NCBI GenBank assembly: GCA_963691655.1
Contig: OY829329.1
Span: 51,933,279-51,997,278, forward strand
Direction: 5' to 3'
Length of the DNA: 64,000 nt
Source of the DNA: Toxonevra muliebris
Lineage: Eukaryota > Arthropoda > Insecta > Diptera > Pallopteridae
Part shown: piece after piece, positions 33,972 through 45,515 of the stretch
Layout: each line of letters opens with the position of its first letter
Numbering within the stretch: the first letter of the stretch is position 1
Notes under the pieces: model-generated
Told to the model about the DNA's origin: nothing
Databases searched by the model: none
Seen by the model: the letters and a program-made list of their open reading frames with translations, nothing else
Position numbers and translations under genes: made by a program

Positions 33972-35699
33972 CACTAGCAGGTCCAGAGGTTGCTTAAGGG
34001 TGTTGGTTTTAGCCCCATTCATTTATATATATATAGGGGCTGTAGCCCCCCCTCAACACGACAATCTTATAGTAAACAGTAATTTATGAGAAATCAAAAA
34101 TACCATATTTAGATTTTTCCAAAAAAAAGCAATCAACAGTGAAAAGTATATACTTTCAACAAACGAAAACCTTTAGGATTTAAAATATTATTTTATATTT
34201 ATTTTATTTTAATAATAATAATTTAATATAAATATTAAAATGGGGTCATATATTTGAATCAATTCTGATTAGCCGCCATACTGGGCGGATGCCAATAGGA
34301 TGCACCTTACAGTGCAACTGGTTATTAAATACATTCAACGTCAGCTTATAAATGTCTTACTTTTAGAAAGCTTGATAATGGTCTAGTTTTTGGATTGAAT
34401 TTTGTATTGAACTTTAGTCTGATATTGTTTTAACTTTTCCGTTTTGGCCCGTTTTTGATCTGAATTCTGGTTTGATTGTAAGTCAGAATTTTGTTTTATT
34501 TTAGTTTGCATTTTAATCTGAATTTAACTATTAGTTTGAGTTGTGGTTAATATTTTCGTCAGAATTGGCTTGATTTTGATACTATTTTGGTCTGAATTTC
34601 GGTCCGAAATCGGTCTGAATTTTGTTTTAAAATTTGGTCTGAATTCGTCTGGAATTTTGATCTAATTTAATTTAAGTTAAAATTTGTTGATGTAAATATT
34701 GATATTCCCACTACTTTTTGATCTGAATTCTGGGTTACTTTCGTTCGGTATTTGGTGTCCGTTTGGCCTAAAGTTTTGTCTAACTATTTGTCTGAGTGGT
34801 CGCCTAAATTTTTTTTGAATTTTGGAATGAATTTTAAAACTGATTTTGGTTTTGATTCGGTCTGAATTTTGAGTTTTTAGTCTGAGTTTTGACTTGAATT
34901 TGATCTCCGATTTCGATTCGTGGTCTGAGCATTGATTTTTTTTAACCGGTACCCGAAAGCGTATACGGATCTCGTTAAAGTTTAAAATGTATTGGTTTTT
35001 TGGTCAAATTAAGATATATTTACATCTTAAGTAATATAATTTAAGCCTGATAAAGAACGTATTTAATTTTTTTTATAAAAATGAAGTGCTTGGTTATGGA
35101 GTTGTGAGATCGTAAACTCGCCACCGGACCGATATTAATAGTGATGTCGATGCTAAGAGTGATATGAATATATATTTTAAAAATTCGTTTAAAGTACTCA
35201 ACTTTTATCTTAATTTAATTTTTTTCGGGCTTTTGTTTCGACCAAAAATGACTCAAAAAATAGAGATGTATTAAAATTTTTTCTCAAAGGAAATTGAAAT
35301 TTCCTTCAAATCGTTTTTTCAAAATAGATCATTTAACAATATAAATCCATCAGAAAAGTCATAATCAAGATTTTGATCTGAATTTGGTCTCATTTTGATC
35401 TAGATTTTTGATCTAAATTTGGTTCTTTTCTTGGTTTGAACTTCGATCTGAAAAAAATATATGAATTTTAGTGTGAAATTTGGTCGAAATTTCCGCCTAA
35501 ATTTTTATCCGATTTTAGTTTGAATTTTGGTCTCAGTTTTGTTCCAGTTATTTTTAAATTTTTTACCTGTATTTGATAAAATTTTTGCACTAGTTTTTGC
35601 TCTAAGTCTGGGTTTTGGTCGATAGTGAGTCTGATATTTATCTTTTAATTTAGTAAAATCAGCCGCCTTCCCCAAACCCAAATCCTAGAACCGCCACTG
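33972..35699. mobile_element. Possible non-autonomous hAT-type element filled with a short degenerate repeat
   Basis: The right end, read inward, is CAGTGGCGGTTCTAGGATTT and the left is CACTAGCAGGTCCAGAGG, a weak match of the hAT type. No 8-bp target duplication is evident, so the ends are uncertain. From about 34380 the interior is built of variants of TTTTGGTCTGAATT, with a non-repetitive part at about 34940-35340. Long stretches match 58775-59500 beyond the short unit; for example, GGTCCGAAA(T/C)CGGTCTGAAT is in both. So this is a dispersed family and not chance simple sequence. Confidence 0.45.
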
Positions 35700-35739
35700 C
35701 CGCAATGCACAGATTATGTTGGAAAAGACCTCAGAACTT

Positions 35740-36200
35740 GAGCTGATTTAGTTTCTCCAAACTTTCAAATTAAAGCTTATGAAAGAAAAAATCTCGTGAT
35801 ATAAGAGTGATACATGAGGGGAAGGGAAGATACGGATAGAGCCAAAAAGTGTTAGGTAGTACGATTTGGTTGGAAAATAGAAGGACGTGGGTCGACCAAA
35901 ACTTTTTCATTCTCAAATTTACTAATAAAAGCTTATGGAAAGAGAAATTTGGTTGAGTTATGTAAAAGTGAAGGGGGAAGAAGGGAAGTCAAAATATGGA
36001 AAGTATATCTCAAGCAGTGATTACTATTTATGGAGGTTAAAAAGGGGAAGTATCTATGAATTAATAACTATTCCTGGATTGTCCATAAGTCAGTTGTTTG
36101 GGAGAAATTTTTGTCTTGGCAGAGCAATTACACCGATACTTTGTTGAAACATTAGATTTTTGTCTTAGCAGAGCCATTAGACCGAGACTTTTTTCAACAA
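35740..36200. repeat. Short degenerate tandem duplications
   Basis: A segment with TTAAAGCTTATGAAAGA ... TGAGGGGAAGGGAAG near 35755-35835 recurs loosely near 35910-35995. A unit of about 50 bp with TTTTGTCTTGGCAGAGC ... ACCGATACTTTGTTGAAAC is repeated at about 36108-36195. No coding function is supported. Confidence 0.4.
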
Positions 36201-37923
36201 AGTCTCTATCTAGCAACACTGCCTTGATTCAAATTTTTCTCACAAAACCGTATTTGTGAATAAATTTCAGGTGCAAAATATGTATTTTTTATTGACGTCT
36301 CTAAAAGATCTATTGAAAAATTTTGACCAAAGCGGCACTTCTAGGTAGAAAAGAAAGGAATCTGGATTTCGGGGGCAATTTAATGTAAAGGAGAGGGCAA
36401 ATCAAAATCTCCCCCAATTTTGGGTTAAAAAATAAAGGGTGTTTTATCCCCCGTGCCTATAACTTTAGAGATCTTAATTAACAATTCATATTTTATACAG
36501 GAACTAGCATTTTCTCACAAAAACTCTCATCACACATAAGTAATAATAATAATTGCCTATACCGTAAATACCCTACAATTAGCATTGCTTGAATATAGCT
36601 TAAAAAGGTAATACTCTGGGGGAAAAACACAAGACAAAACAAGGAAAAAACAAGGAAACGCATGTGAATTGGTAAACCTGTCTTCCAAACTAATGTACAA
36701 AGTCAAACCACTTCTACCTACACACTAGATGACCGATCGCAACAGCTTCTCAAATCCAAAAAAAAAAAATATAAAAATTCGAAAAATGCTTGATACACAT
36801 ATTTTCAACTTGAATCTCTATACCACATGTTTGGAATGTCACCTCATTTTGCTGCATCATAACAATTAATTCTCATCAGCAGGCAATTGAAAGTCAATTA
36901 GTAAATTAGTGAGAGACTAAAAATTAAAATAATAAAAAACATAAAAATTTAACAACAAACCAAAAAAGGGAAGACAATTTTATTAAGGGAAACCAAAAAA
37001 CAAAACCAAAAAAAAAAAAAACATTAAAAGATTTTTGGCACTGATAACTGAAAATGATGTGAAATGAACAAAGTCATCAAAGACAACAACCTAAAAAAAA
37101 GTTGAAATTGTTGCTTATTGCTTATAACCTTTTATAGAAAAAGGCACTGAAAAAACAACAGCAAAAATAATAAATAAAAAATAATACCCGCCCATGGTGT
37201 GCGCTTGAATTGTTACGCTCGACTTGGCTAATATAGTTGTAGCTATACAGTTGTTGTTGTTGTTGTTTTCTTTTTGGCTTTTTGTCGGCGTTATCTTAAT
37301 GAGCACGTGATGAGTGTGTGAGTGTGCGTGTGTGTGCCAAGAGGAATTCAATTTTATAGTATAAGGATAAATGTATTTTTTATGTGTGCGTGTCATAAAG
37401 GACACCCAGGTTTCTTTTCTATTCTTGGTACTTTCTATCGGTTAATTTATAGCTGCATTTTTGTTTTCACAATAAAATAGAAAATTATGTTAATCAGCAT
37501 ATCCTGACACTAATAACTTGTTACTCAATATTCTCCCAAAAAAAAACTGCTGTTTGTTTTAATAATTACACTTGCCGCTTGACCTTTTGACTTTTTGTTT
37601 TTGGTTTCATTAATTTCTTTAATTTTTTTTACAAAGAAACTAGAAGGGAACTCAATTTTAAATTTTTATTCATTCGCTTATGACGACTCGGGAAAAGAGT
37701 GGTGTAAAAATATAACCCAGTAAGAAAAGCTAAATAGCTATGAAATTATTAACCTTATAACCTTTTATAGAACTTGCGAGAATTTCATAAGCCAACCAGA
37801 TTTGACTAAGCTCTCAATATGGAGGTACTCAAGGCCTTAATCTTTTCAGTGCAGACATTTTTCTTCACACTATTTTTAAATCAATTTCAAGACCTTCTAA
37901 AGAATTCCCTATTTTCTTTGTTA
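36201..37923. other. Non-coding AT-rich stretch
   Basis: No gene seen. A-rich runs lie near 36760, 37005-37022 and 37095. GTT and GT runs near 37250-37340 account for the 96-codon frame at 37115-37405, which has no conserved domain. Confidence 0.5.
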
Positions 37924-38101
37924 TGTTTTTTGTAGACTATGGAAAATTAAATCTAGTTGTTAATTTTCAAAGTCTTGACTACTGTTCCATATATGTGCTT
38001 CATTAAATAATGTGTAACAGGCTTAAAGAACGTGTATGTGTAGTCATCACAACAACAGTGTATACAGAGACTGGCAAATCTGACGGCCGTTTCGGAATCT
38101 G
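37924..38101 (-). repeat. Interspersed repeat, copy C (inverted)
   Basis: The reverse complement matches about 14340-14520 of copy A, roughly 90 percent by eye. It includes GAAACGGCCGTCAGATTTGC, the run through ACACTGTTGTTGTGATGACT, and CCATAGTCTACAAAAAAC. It starts at the same base where copy A ends, which supports a real element border there. Confidence 0.75.
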
Positions 38102-39215
38102 CCAGGATTTTCTTTTTTCTTCCATTCCTATAATTTCTAGGAAAGCATAAGGCCTAAATGTGAAATACCTCCATCGTATCGTTGACTTTTATTTCCTAAA
38201 TAAATTCGCCAGATTCTTGCACTTTTATTCTTTCCCAGGTGACCCTTGGAATTCTTCGTTTTCAGGCTGACTTGAAGATTCCAATTCAGAAAATCTCAAT
38301 TTTCTTCTTATTTTTCTTATTCAATTCTTCAGACTTCTACCGTAGTATTTTAATTTTTATTTTGCTCCAAGTATTGTCAGATTCTTGCACTTCCTTTCCA
38401 AGCGTTCCTAGAAGATAGGTATTCCTTGTTTTTTTAGTGCCTTGAAGATTTCAGTCTAGAATTAGTTCCATGTACATATAAACTGTTTTATATGGAGTAG
38501 TCTCATTATTATTATTATTCTACTTTTTCAATACCTCATATTCCTTGAGGAGCATAGGACTTGAATAAAACGTCTCTATCGAATGCAGTCTTAGCAATTA
38601 ATTTTAATTTCCTTCATGTATTTTTTCATATCTATTGTGCGGTTTTCAGTATATTACGGCCCTGCCGATGTCATCGTGCAGTCATTGGAGAGCGTGGCCA
38701 GTCCATCCCCATTTTTTTCGAATTATAGGCTACCTTGAAGATTGCTGTGGGCTTCGCAATGAAACATCTCCATGTGATTTTCTGGGATAATTTTTATTTT
38801 TCTCCATGTTTTGCCAGATTCTGATAAGTAATTTCTGTTCAAGTTTTCATCTCCAGATGCTACTTGACCTTTCTTATTATCAGCTGTCTTGAAGGCTTTA
38901 GTTCAAAATTATTGCCATAGTTCCGCGGGGCAAAAAGGCCACAACATATTTATTCTACTCGGTTCTGCCCAACCCCAATCTTCGCTCCATGTTTTTTTTT
39001 TATGTTTTTGCTTCGTTCCCTGAAAGTATTGGCCAAATATTTGAAGGTTCTCCATATCGCCGGCTATATTGCGCAGGCTCTAGTCCATTTTGGCTCTGTT
39101 TTTAGAAAATATGGCCGATCCATTCCCATTTTCTTTTCTACATTTCTAATTTGACCTGATATCAAGATGATTGGATGCCAGAATATTCCAAAATTTCACG
39201 AAGATAGAGACTGGT
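38102..39215. repeat. Degenerate satellite-like repeats, about 0.15-0.2 kb units
   Basis: Loosely repeated blocks with CCAGATTC(T)TG..., CCTTGAAGATT-CAGT and ATTTTC-TCCATGT recur through the segment, for example near 38205, 38380, 38450, 38740, 38815 and 38890. The units are too diverged to align by eye over their full length. No coding signal. Confidence 0.4.
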
Positions 39216-39219
39216 GAAT

Positions 39220-40090
39220 AATAGGGTTGGGCTCATGCCAAGCCGTACATTTTCAGAAATTAATTTAAAATATTTCTTACAAATTTTTGAAGAAACTCTT
39301 TAAACAATGTAAATGTATTCTCCTAGAGCTTTTCAGCAATTTATATTGCATTAGAACATATAAAATGTAAGGACCTCAATGCCTACTAGGTTTATCCCAT
39401 ACCGAAATAGACAATTTTTATAAAAGTCAATAACATTATTTTTAAAGAGATTTTTGCTTAAATTTTATATTAAATTTTTATTAGTATACCTGAACTGTAG
39501 GAGCTCTAATGACTACTAGATGGATGTCATACCAAAGAAAAATTTTCCGAAAATTTTCCAGAGTTTTATTAGTACAGCGACTCAGATAGAATATCAATGA
39601 ATAACAGAGCAAAGCATTAAAATATTAAAACATTCCTTAAAGATTTTTGCAAAAATTCTGTACACCATTTAAAAGTATTCCAGTAGAGATTTTTATCGCT
39701 TTGACCATTAGTACACCAACATTAATGGGAGCTTCAGTGAATAACAAGCCAAGATCCCATGCCAAAGCATATATTTTCGAATATTCATTAAAAAATATTT
39801 CTAATCAACTTTTGCAAGAATTGCATGCACATTGTAAAAATATTTCCCAAAAGCTGCTTAGGGAAAATATTTCATTAGTACACCCAAACTGAGAGGGCTC
39901 CAATGAATACCAAAGCAGAGTCCAGAACATACATTTTCAAAAAAAACAAAATGTCAAAACTTTTCCGCATATTTTCTATGCACAGTGTAAATGAACTCTC
40001 AACGTTTATTTAATACCCGAACTGAATGGTAAAAAATAGCCATCGGATTGCGCCATGCCGAAGCATTAATTACTTTGAATCAATTTCAAA
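39220..40090. repeat. Degenerate satellite array, about 90-170 bp units
   Basis: The recurrent block ATTAGTACACC-AACT ... GAGCTC-AATGAATAC-A ... CCATGCCAAAGCAT starts near 39352, 39480, 39568, 39707, 39875 and 40012. The following parts are also repeated: TTTTCGAAAATT, ATTTCTTA-AA, TTTTTGCAAGAATT and GTAAAAGTATTCC-TAGAG. Unit length varies, so deletions have occurred. The open frame 39647-39892 is a by-product. Confidence 0.65.
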
Positions 40091-40864
40091 TCAGTCATTC
40101 AAACCTATCTAATTCTAGTAGTCAATTTACTTTGTAATTCACAATAGGGAGTAAGTACCAATTAGTCCTCATCAACCACTTGACTTTCCATTTACATACT
40201 GGGTGAATGTCGAAATTGCCAGCATGAATGGTTAAGGCTTACTTAAAACATATAAATACTTGACTTGTTTTCTACGATGATGATGATGAGTTGCATTTCT
40301 ACACAGAGGTAAGTTCCAAAAACACACAAAAAAAAAAACAAAAAAAAAAAAAAAGGAAAGAAGAAAACAATTAGCTGTGTGTATGCATAAGTAATCCTAA
40401 AATTATCTTCTTGGACATTCAGACAAAAATTTTATAAATTTTCATATGGTTGAAATTTTCTGTTTGTCAGTATTTATAATTAATCACCTTTTTGAGGGTT
40501 TCTTACTACAATGTTCTAGTATAAACTTCATGCATATAAGGGTATTTGTTTTAAGCGGCATAAAGGGTCTATATTATAATAATAATTCCTACTACTACTA
40601 CTTGATGTTGTTATTTTTTTGATAACTTTATTTTCAAATGGGAAAATAGGTAAATTTTGACTGACTAATTACCTGAAAATTGTTACAGTGAAAATTTTTT
40701 TTTTGTTTTTTTTTGATATATCCGGTAATTTTGTTAAATAAAAAAAAACTTAACTCCCAACCATTATGATAAATGATGCATTAAGAAGGTAAAGCATAAA
40801 GCTTGAGGTAGTTTACAATCGCTTATTTACACTCATTGCATTAGGGATACATAATACTTGCTGC
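40091..40864. other. Non-coding AT-rich stretch
   Basis: No gene seen. A-rich tracts lie near 40329-40353 and T-rich tracts near 40697-40712. Confidence 0.5.
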
Positions 40865-41787
40865 CAAGGCCGTATTTAGGGGGGAGGTTTTGGGGGTTCT
40901 GACCCCCAAACTTTTTCCTTATTTTTGATATTGATTGCCAGTGGATGGAAAAAAAGTCAAAATAAAATCTATTGAATTATTTTTAAATATTTTTTAATCG
41001 GTTTCTTTCTAAAAAGTAAAATAAAAGAAAAATTTTAAAAATAAATTTGAATTGAAATCGTACGAAGTTGTGCTACATGGCCAAAAAGGGTATTTTCAGG
41101 GGTTTCAGCCCCGTTTTTCTAAAACGTGACGTAATGGGAAGTTTTTGACCTCAGATTCGTGTTCAGCATGAAAAATTCTTTCGCAAACACAATTCACCAA
41201 ACCCATGCAGGACAGCTTCAAAGTTCTTTATCTTAAAATATAATTAATCCTTTAACCCATTAATGCTCAGAGCACCCGAATCGGAAGATTTCAATGCTGT
41301 GACTGCACGAATTTAGCGAATACATGCCAACCTCATCCGGGCTCCTCATCATTGATAATAGCCCAAATTCCCACTGATAATCATTTGAAAAAAATTAGTC
41401 TCTAACTATTTTTGGCATTTTTGATCATTTTTGTTTAGGTTAGGTTCATTATCAGTAATGGCAAGTCAATGAGTTATCGAAATTATGTCTTTCACGATAA
41501 AAAATGTATTGGAATCCACATTGAATAATATTTATTTGAAAAAATTTAAATTGATTATTCTGTGAATTTTTTTTTTTTCATTTTCGGCCATTTTTTTTTA
41601 AGTTAAGATTACGAAAATTCGGAAACAAAAATGTTTCCTTAAGCTTTAAAACATTTATCCACTTTTCTCCCTAGTCATCGTATTTAATTTATTGTATTTA
41701 AACATCAGTTTCATAAAAATTATATATGAATATTTTCGTCGAATGAAAGCCCCCCCTCCCCCGAAAAAAATCCTAGCTACGGCCCTG
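40865..41787. mobile_element. Non-autonomous hAT element with 8-bp target duplication
   Basis: The left end CAAGGCCGTATTTAGG and the right end, read inward, CAGGGCCGTAGCTAGG are inverted. They are flanked by a perfect 8-bp direct repeat CTTGCTGC (40857-40864 and 41788-41795). An 8-bp duplication with CAGGG-type ends is diagnostic of the hAT superfamily. The 923-bp interior is AT-rich with G/C-rich subterminal runs (GGGGGGAGG on the left, GGGGGAGGGGGGG on the right) and no transposase signal. A lone TTAACCCATTAATGCTC near 41264 resembles a piggyBac-type end inside it. Confidence 0.8.
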
Positions 41788-41795
41788 CTTGCTGC

Positions 41796-42406
41796 ATATA
41801 TCAATTGATTGAAGTGGGAATAATGTAAAATTGTATCGAAAGAAAAAAACAAAATCTAAGCATATCCAAATATTAAAACGCTTGATAGGTTATCTGATGA
41901 AATGAATGTTCAATTCAATAGAACTTATTTCGTGCTTCGGGATTTTAGAAGCCTTAATTTTAGTTTATGAATAGTCACATTTTTATTTATTTTAACCAAC
42001 TCGTAAATTAAAAATTAATGAGGAGAATCACTCACTAGTCAAAAAGTCTCGGTAAATCAGTAATTATTTATTCTCTATAAATGTAATGTTTGTCATACCT
42101 AAACTGGAGCGTCAGCGTCGTTTATCTGTTCAAATTCTTACATGCTCATATATTTTTTAGAAAGCATTCCGAAATATATATATAGCATTTGCCGTCTGCG
42201 TAGTTCAATTTACAATTTCGATAGCGGGCTTAGAATTGAAGTTGATTGTAAGAAAAAAAAGTGGGCAGATTAACGTGATCAAATAGGTTATGGTACAATT
42301 AAAATAATATTTCTAATAATACAATTAGGGTACTCACAAGATGCCTTTTTCGGGGTCATATTCGCTCATTTACCATAAATTCTCTAATTTTTTCTAAATA
42401 TACGAT
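41796..42406. other. Non-coding AT-rich stretch
   Basis: I see no gene or recognisable repeat. Confidence 0.45.
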
Positions 42407-43556
42407 GGGAAAATGCTTGACAAAATGTAGCTAAATGCTTGTCAAAAATTGTAAAATGATTAACAAAAAGTGGGAAAGTGCTTGCCAAACTTATTTTCAT
42501 CACTATAGTATGGAACGTTTAACGGGTAACTAATGACCCACAATTAGTGTTAGGAGCCTTCTTCGTATATCTTAATCCAGCAATTTAGACAACGTTGGCG
42601 CAAAGTTCGCCGGTTATTTCGATCAAATGAATTTCGAGTTAATGACGACTATGTCTTATTGGTAATGCGAAAAACACTCAGAGGAGTTTTATTGCAGTAT
42701 GGTCATTAGAGTGGTTCTTAGGCATATGGGGGAAAATTTTTTATATATATTATTTTTACTCTACGCCCCCTAATTTTGTTCCTTTATGTGAAAAATGTAA
42801 ACTGTGAAAGTTTCAGGCAAAAATATTTAAGAGCCTCCTCTGACTCAAAGTTTATATGTGAAAAACACTCCCGTATTATCAAATAGTCCAGTCGGTAGAG
42901 TAAAAAATCCACCAAAAGTTCCTAATAATTCTTATGTGAGATTTTTTTTTCAGTAATTGTTAGTGGGGGTATAATAGATGGAAAAACCAATATATATATA
43001 ATAAAAATAATAATTTAAATAAATAAGCAGCATATTACATACATACATATCACATTTTTGGATTCCGAGGAGGCACGTTTAAATATAAATATTTTTGTCT
43101 GAAACTTTTACAGCTTACATTATTAGCATAAAGGAACAAAATTAGTGGGCGTATGAAAAAATATTCCAAACTTAAAAATTAAGGACCACTCTAATGGCCA
43201 TGTTTAACATTAATTCGACGTCTATACAAATAAAGTTATTCAATTTCTACAATGAAAAGCAATAAAAGCACGCAAATTATTTTGCTTTATTTTAAATTTT
43301 TTGAATTTAGTATCTTTTAGCTCTGGAAATAAAATAAATTTTTCGAAATCGTGTATTTTTAATAAACATTTCTAAATTTCCAGAACATTTAAAATCAACG
43401 GAATTTAATTGATTTGGTACAAATTTCTGAATTTGTATGGAAATGACCGAGACGAACAAAATTGAAAACAAGTGAAAAATTTATGAAAACAAGTTTGACA
43501 AACATTCCCCCATTTTTACAAGCTTTTTTTACTTCTTGACAAGCATTTTCCCAGTA
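42407..43556. repeat. Older inverted-repeat element hosting a MITE
   Basis: GGGAAAATGCTTGACAAAAT near 42408 and the inverted CTTGACAAGCATTTTCCC near 43535-43552 bound the segment. Further variants of TGCTTG(A/T)CAAA lie inside the left end. Similar sequence (AAAAGCATTCCCTAATTTTTG) continues after the hAT insertion, near 44694. The inner 0.48 kb is a distinct MITE, so this element is the older one. No target duplication was found. Confidence 0.45.
42709..43191. mobile_element. Long-armed TA-flanked MITE
   Basis: The ends GAGTGGTTCTTAGG and, read inward from the right, GAGTGGTCCTTAAT follow TA on both sides (42707-42708, 43192-43193). The arms are about 150 bp long and include the shared block CTAATTTTGTTCCTTTATG and later AGTTTCAG(G/A)CAAAAATATTT. 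The CAT before each TA also matches. TA targets and GAGTGGTYC ends fit a Tc1/mariner-type MITE. It would fold into a long hairpin. No coding capacity. Confidence 0.75.
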
Positions 43557-43563
43557 TGGGCAA

Positions 43564-44646
43564 CAGTGCTGTCGTTTTGAAAATTTTAAAGGGAGGAATT
43601 TTTCCTTTTAAGAGGAGGATTTTGCTTTACAGGGGAGGAATTTTTCAAAATGTCTTACAAGTTTTCAAATAAGTATTACTTAGAATCTAGAGTCTTAGAT
43701 AATTGCAAACAGTTGCACTAATGTATAAAAATTTTATTATGAAAAAGTAAATTTTTTTATTTACAACTGTTACAACTTCAGTCATACTTAAAGCTAAAAA
43801 ATTTATGAAAATAAAACAAATTCATATAAAAACCAAATATTCCTTTTTTGGAAACAAACGGTAGTATCAGTCAATAATAATAAAAAAAAAGCAATAATGA
43901 CTATGAGCAATAAAAACTACATCAAGCTTGTCTTCTTTCTTCTCAAAACCGGGTAAAAAAAAGTAGAATGTTATTTGTACTTTGAACCAGCTTAATCGAA
44001 GGTACCTAGAAGGAGGCATCATTTTTTTTTTTTGTAGCTTTTCTTACCAACCATTACTGCATTAACAGTTGCAGTCATCAAGCAATTTCGTTTTTTGTTT
44101 TTAATTAGATTCAATTGAGAAAAAATTATATTTGCAGCTGTACTGCTATGTGGAAAACTTAAAATTGCGCCAACAAATTTGTCCAGTTTTAAAAGCATTT
44201 TTTCTTTTAAAGCATTCTCTAAATGAAAAATTTCACACCAACACAACGAAATATAACATATATATATATATATAAACTCATTACTAATTTATTGATATTT
44301 ATTAAATATGCAAGCTTACATTTTCGCGGTTTTTCTACTATTGATTTCAATTGTCAAAAATTACAAACATTAACACAAAGACAAGCAAAAACTTCTGGAA
44401 ATGGAACACGAAGTTTTGAATTTTCACAGTAATCCAACCATAACTAAAGTAGAGCTAATCATAGTAATAAAATATTTCACAGACAGAAACTAAAATAACC
44501 CAACAGAACATATTTAGTTTGATTTACGTTTACAACCAAAAATTCAAGAATATGAAATAGGAGGATTTTTGCGATTGGGGAGGACAAGAGGATTGAGATT
44601 TGAGCGGAGTATGAATACTTCGATCGGAGTACCTTCGGCAGCACTG
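43564..44646 (-). mobile_element. hAT element with transposase C-terminal remnant
   Basis: The left end CAGTGCTGTCG and the right end, read inward, CAGTGCTGCCG lie inside an 8-bp target duplication with one mismatch (ATGGGCAA at 43556-43563, ATTGGCAA at 44647-44654). CAGTGCTG ends and 8-bp targets are typical of hAT. At 1083 bp it is too short for an autonomous element, but it keeps the 3' end of the transposase gene on the minus strand. It is therefore an internally deleted derivative. Confidence 0.8.
44019..44246 (-). pseudogene. hAT transposase C-terminal dimerisation domain, fragment
   Basis: The frame reads KLDKFVGAILSFPHSSTAAN, then IIFSQLNLIKNKKRNCLM, and ends in a lysine run at 44019. 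This matches the hAT C-terminal dimerisation block (PHSSA--ER-FS--N-IK---RN-L). Here the usual Glu-Arg is Asn-Ile, so the copy has drifted. The N-terminal zinc finger and catalytic parts are absent: upstream sequence to the element end at 44646 shows no open frame of that kind. Confidence 0.7.
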
Positions 44647-44789
44647 ATTGGCAACCTTTTTCTCAATTTTTTCTAAGAATTTTTCCACTTTTTGAAAAGC
44701 ATTCCCTAATTTTTGAAAGTGCTTTTTCTATTTTTGATAAGTGCTTTCTCAAATAGTTCAAGCATAATAAATGAAGAAAAACGCTCTCA

Positions 44790-45515
44790 AGACAACCTCT
44801 CAAAATTTTGATGCAACCCTGAAAATTTCTATAAATCGCTAAAAATTTCTTTAAGTCTTTGAAAATTTCTTAGCCCCAAAAATTACAAAACAAAATATAT
44901 AAAAAAACATTTTTAATTCTCAGAAAAAATTTCTGAAAATTACAATAAGCAACTTAAAACTTTTATAAATACCTAAAAATTTTCATAAATGTCAAACAAT
45001 TTCTATCCTTAAAAATTCCCATAAATCTCAAAAAAAAAAAGTCTGAAAATCACTAAAACCTTTAACAAATCCCTTAAATATAAATCACAAAAATTTCTAT
45101 AAATCTCTAAAAAAAACTTGGGTCTCAAAAATGTCTATAAATCAATATAATTTCCATAAATACATTCAAGTATACATACAAATTTTTTTTTATTCTCAAA
45201 AATGCCTACAAATTCCTAATAAAAAACTCTTCGAAATGTTTTTTTTTTTTTTAACCGAAACAAATTTTAATAAATTTTTAAGAATGTATATAAATCCCTA
45301 AAAACTTAAAAGATTCTGTAAGTCCCTGAAAATATCTACAAGCCCCTAAAAATTTGTATATATGTATCTCTGAAAATGTCCATAAAATTCCAAAAATTTC
45401 TATACAACCCTCAAAAATTTCAAAAATTTTCTAAATATCGTTGAAAATTCTATAAAACACTAAAGTTTAGGGAAAATTCTACAAAAGAATTAAAATTTCT
45501 AGAAATTCAAAGAAT
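44790..45515. repeat. Minisatellite of about 20-bp units
   Basis: Many variants of AAAAATTTCTATAAATCCCT follow each other, with changes such as AAAATGTCTATAAATC and AAATTTCCATAAATC. Regular period and gradual divergence indicate an old tandem array. It lies directly after the hAT and its flanking repeat. Confidence 0.75.

Noticed and set aside
34000..35700. CRISPR array, suggested by regular short repeats
   Set aside because: The units are degenerate, without unique equal-length spacers, and the DNA is eukaryotic.
41264..41290. piggyBac-type end TTAACCCATTAATGCTCAG
   Set aside because: It sits inside the hAT element and I could find no partner end.
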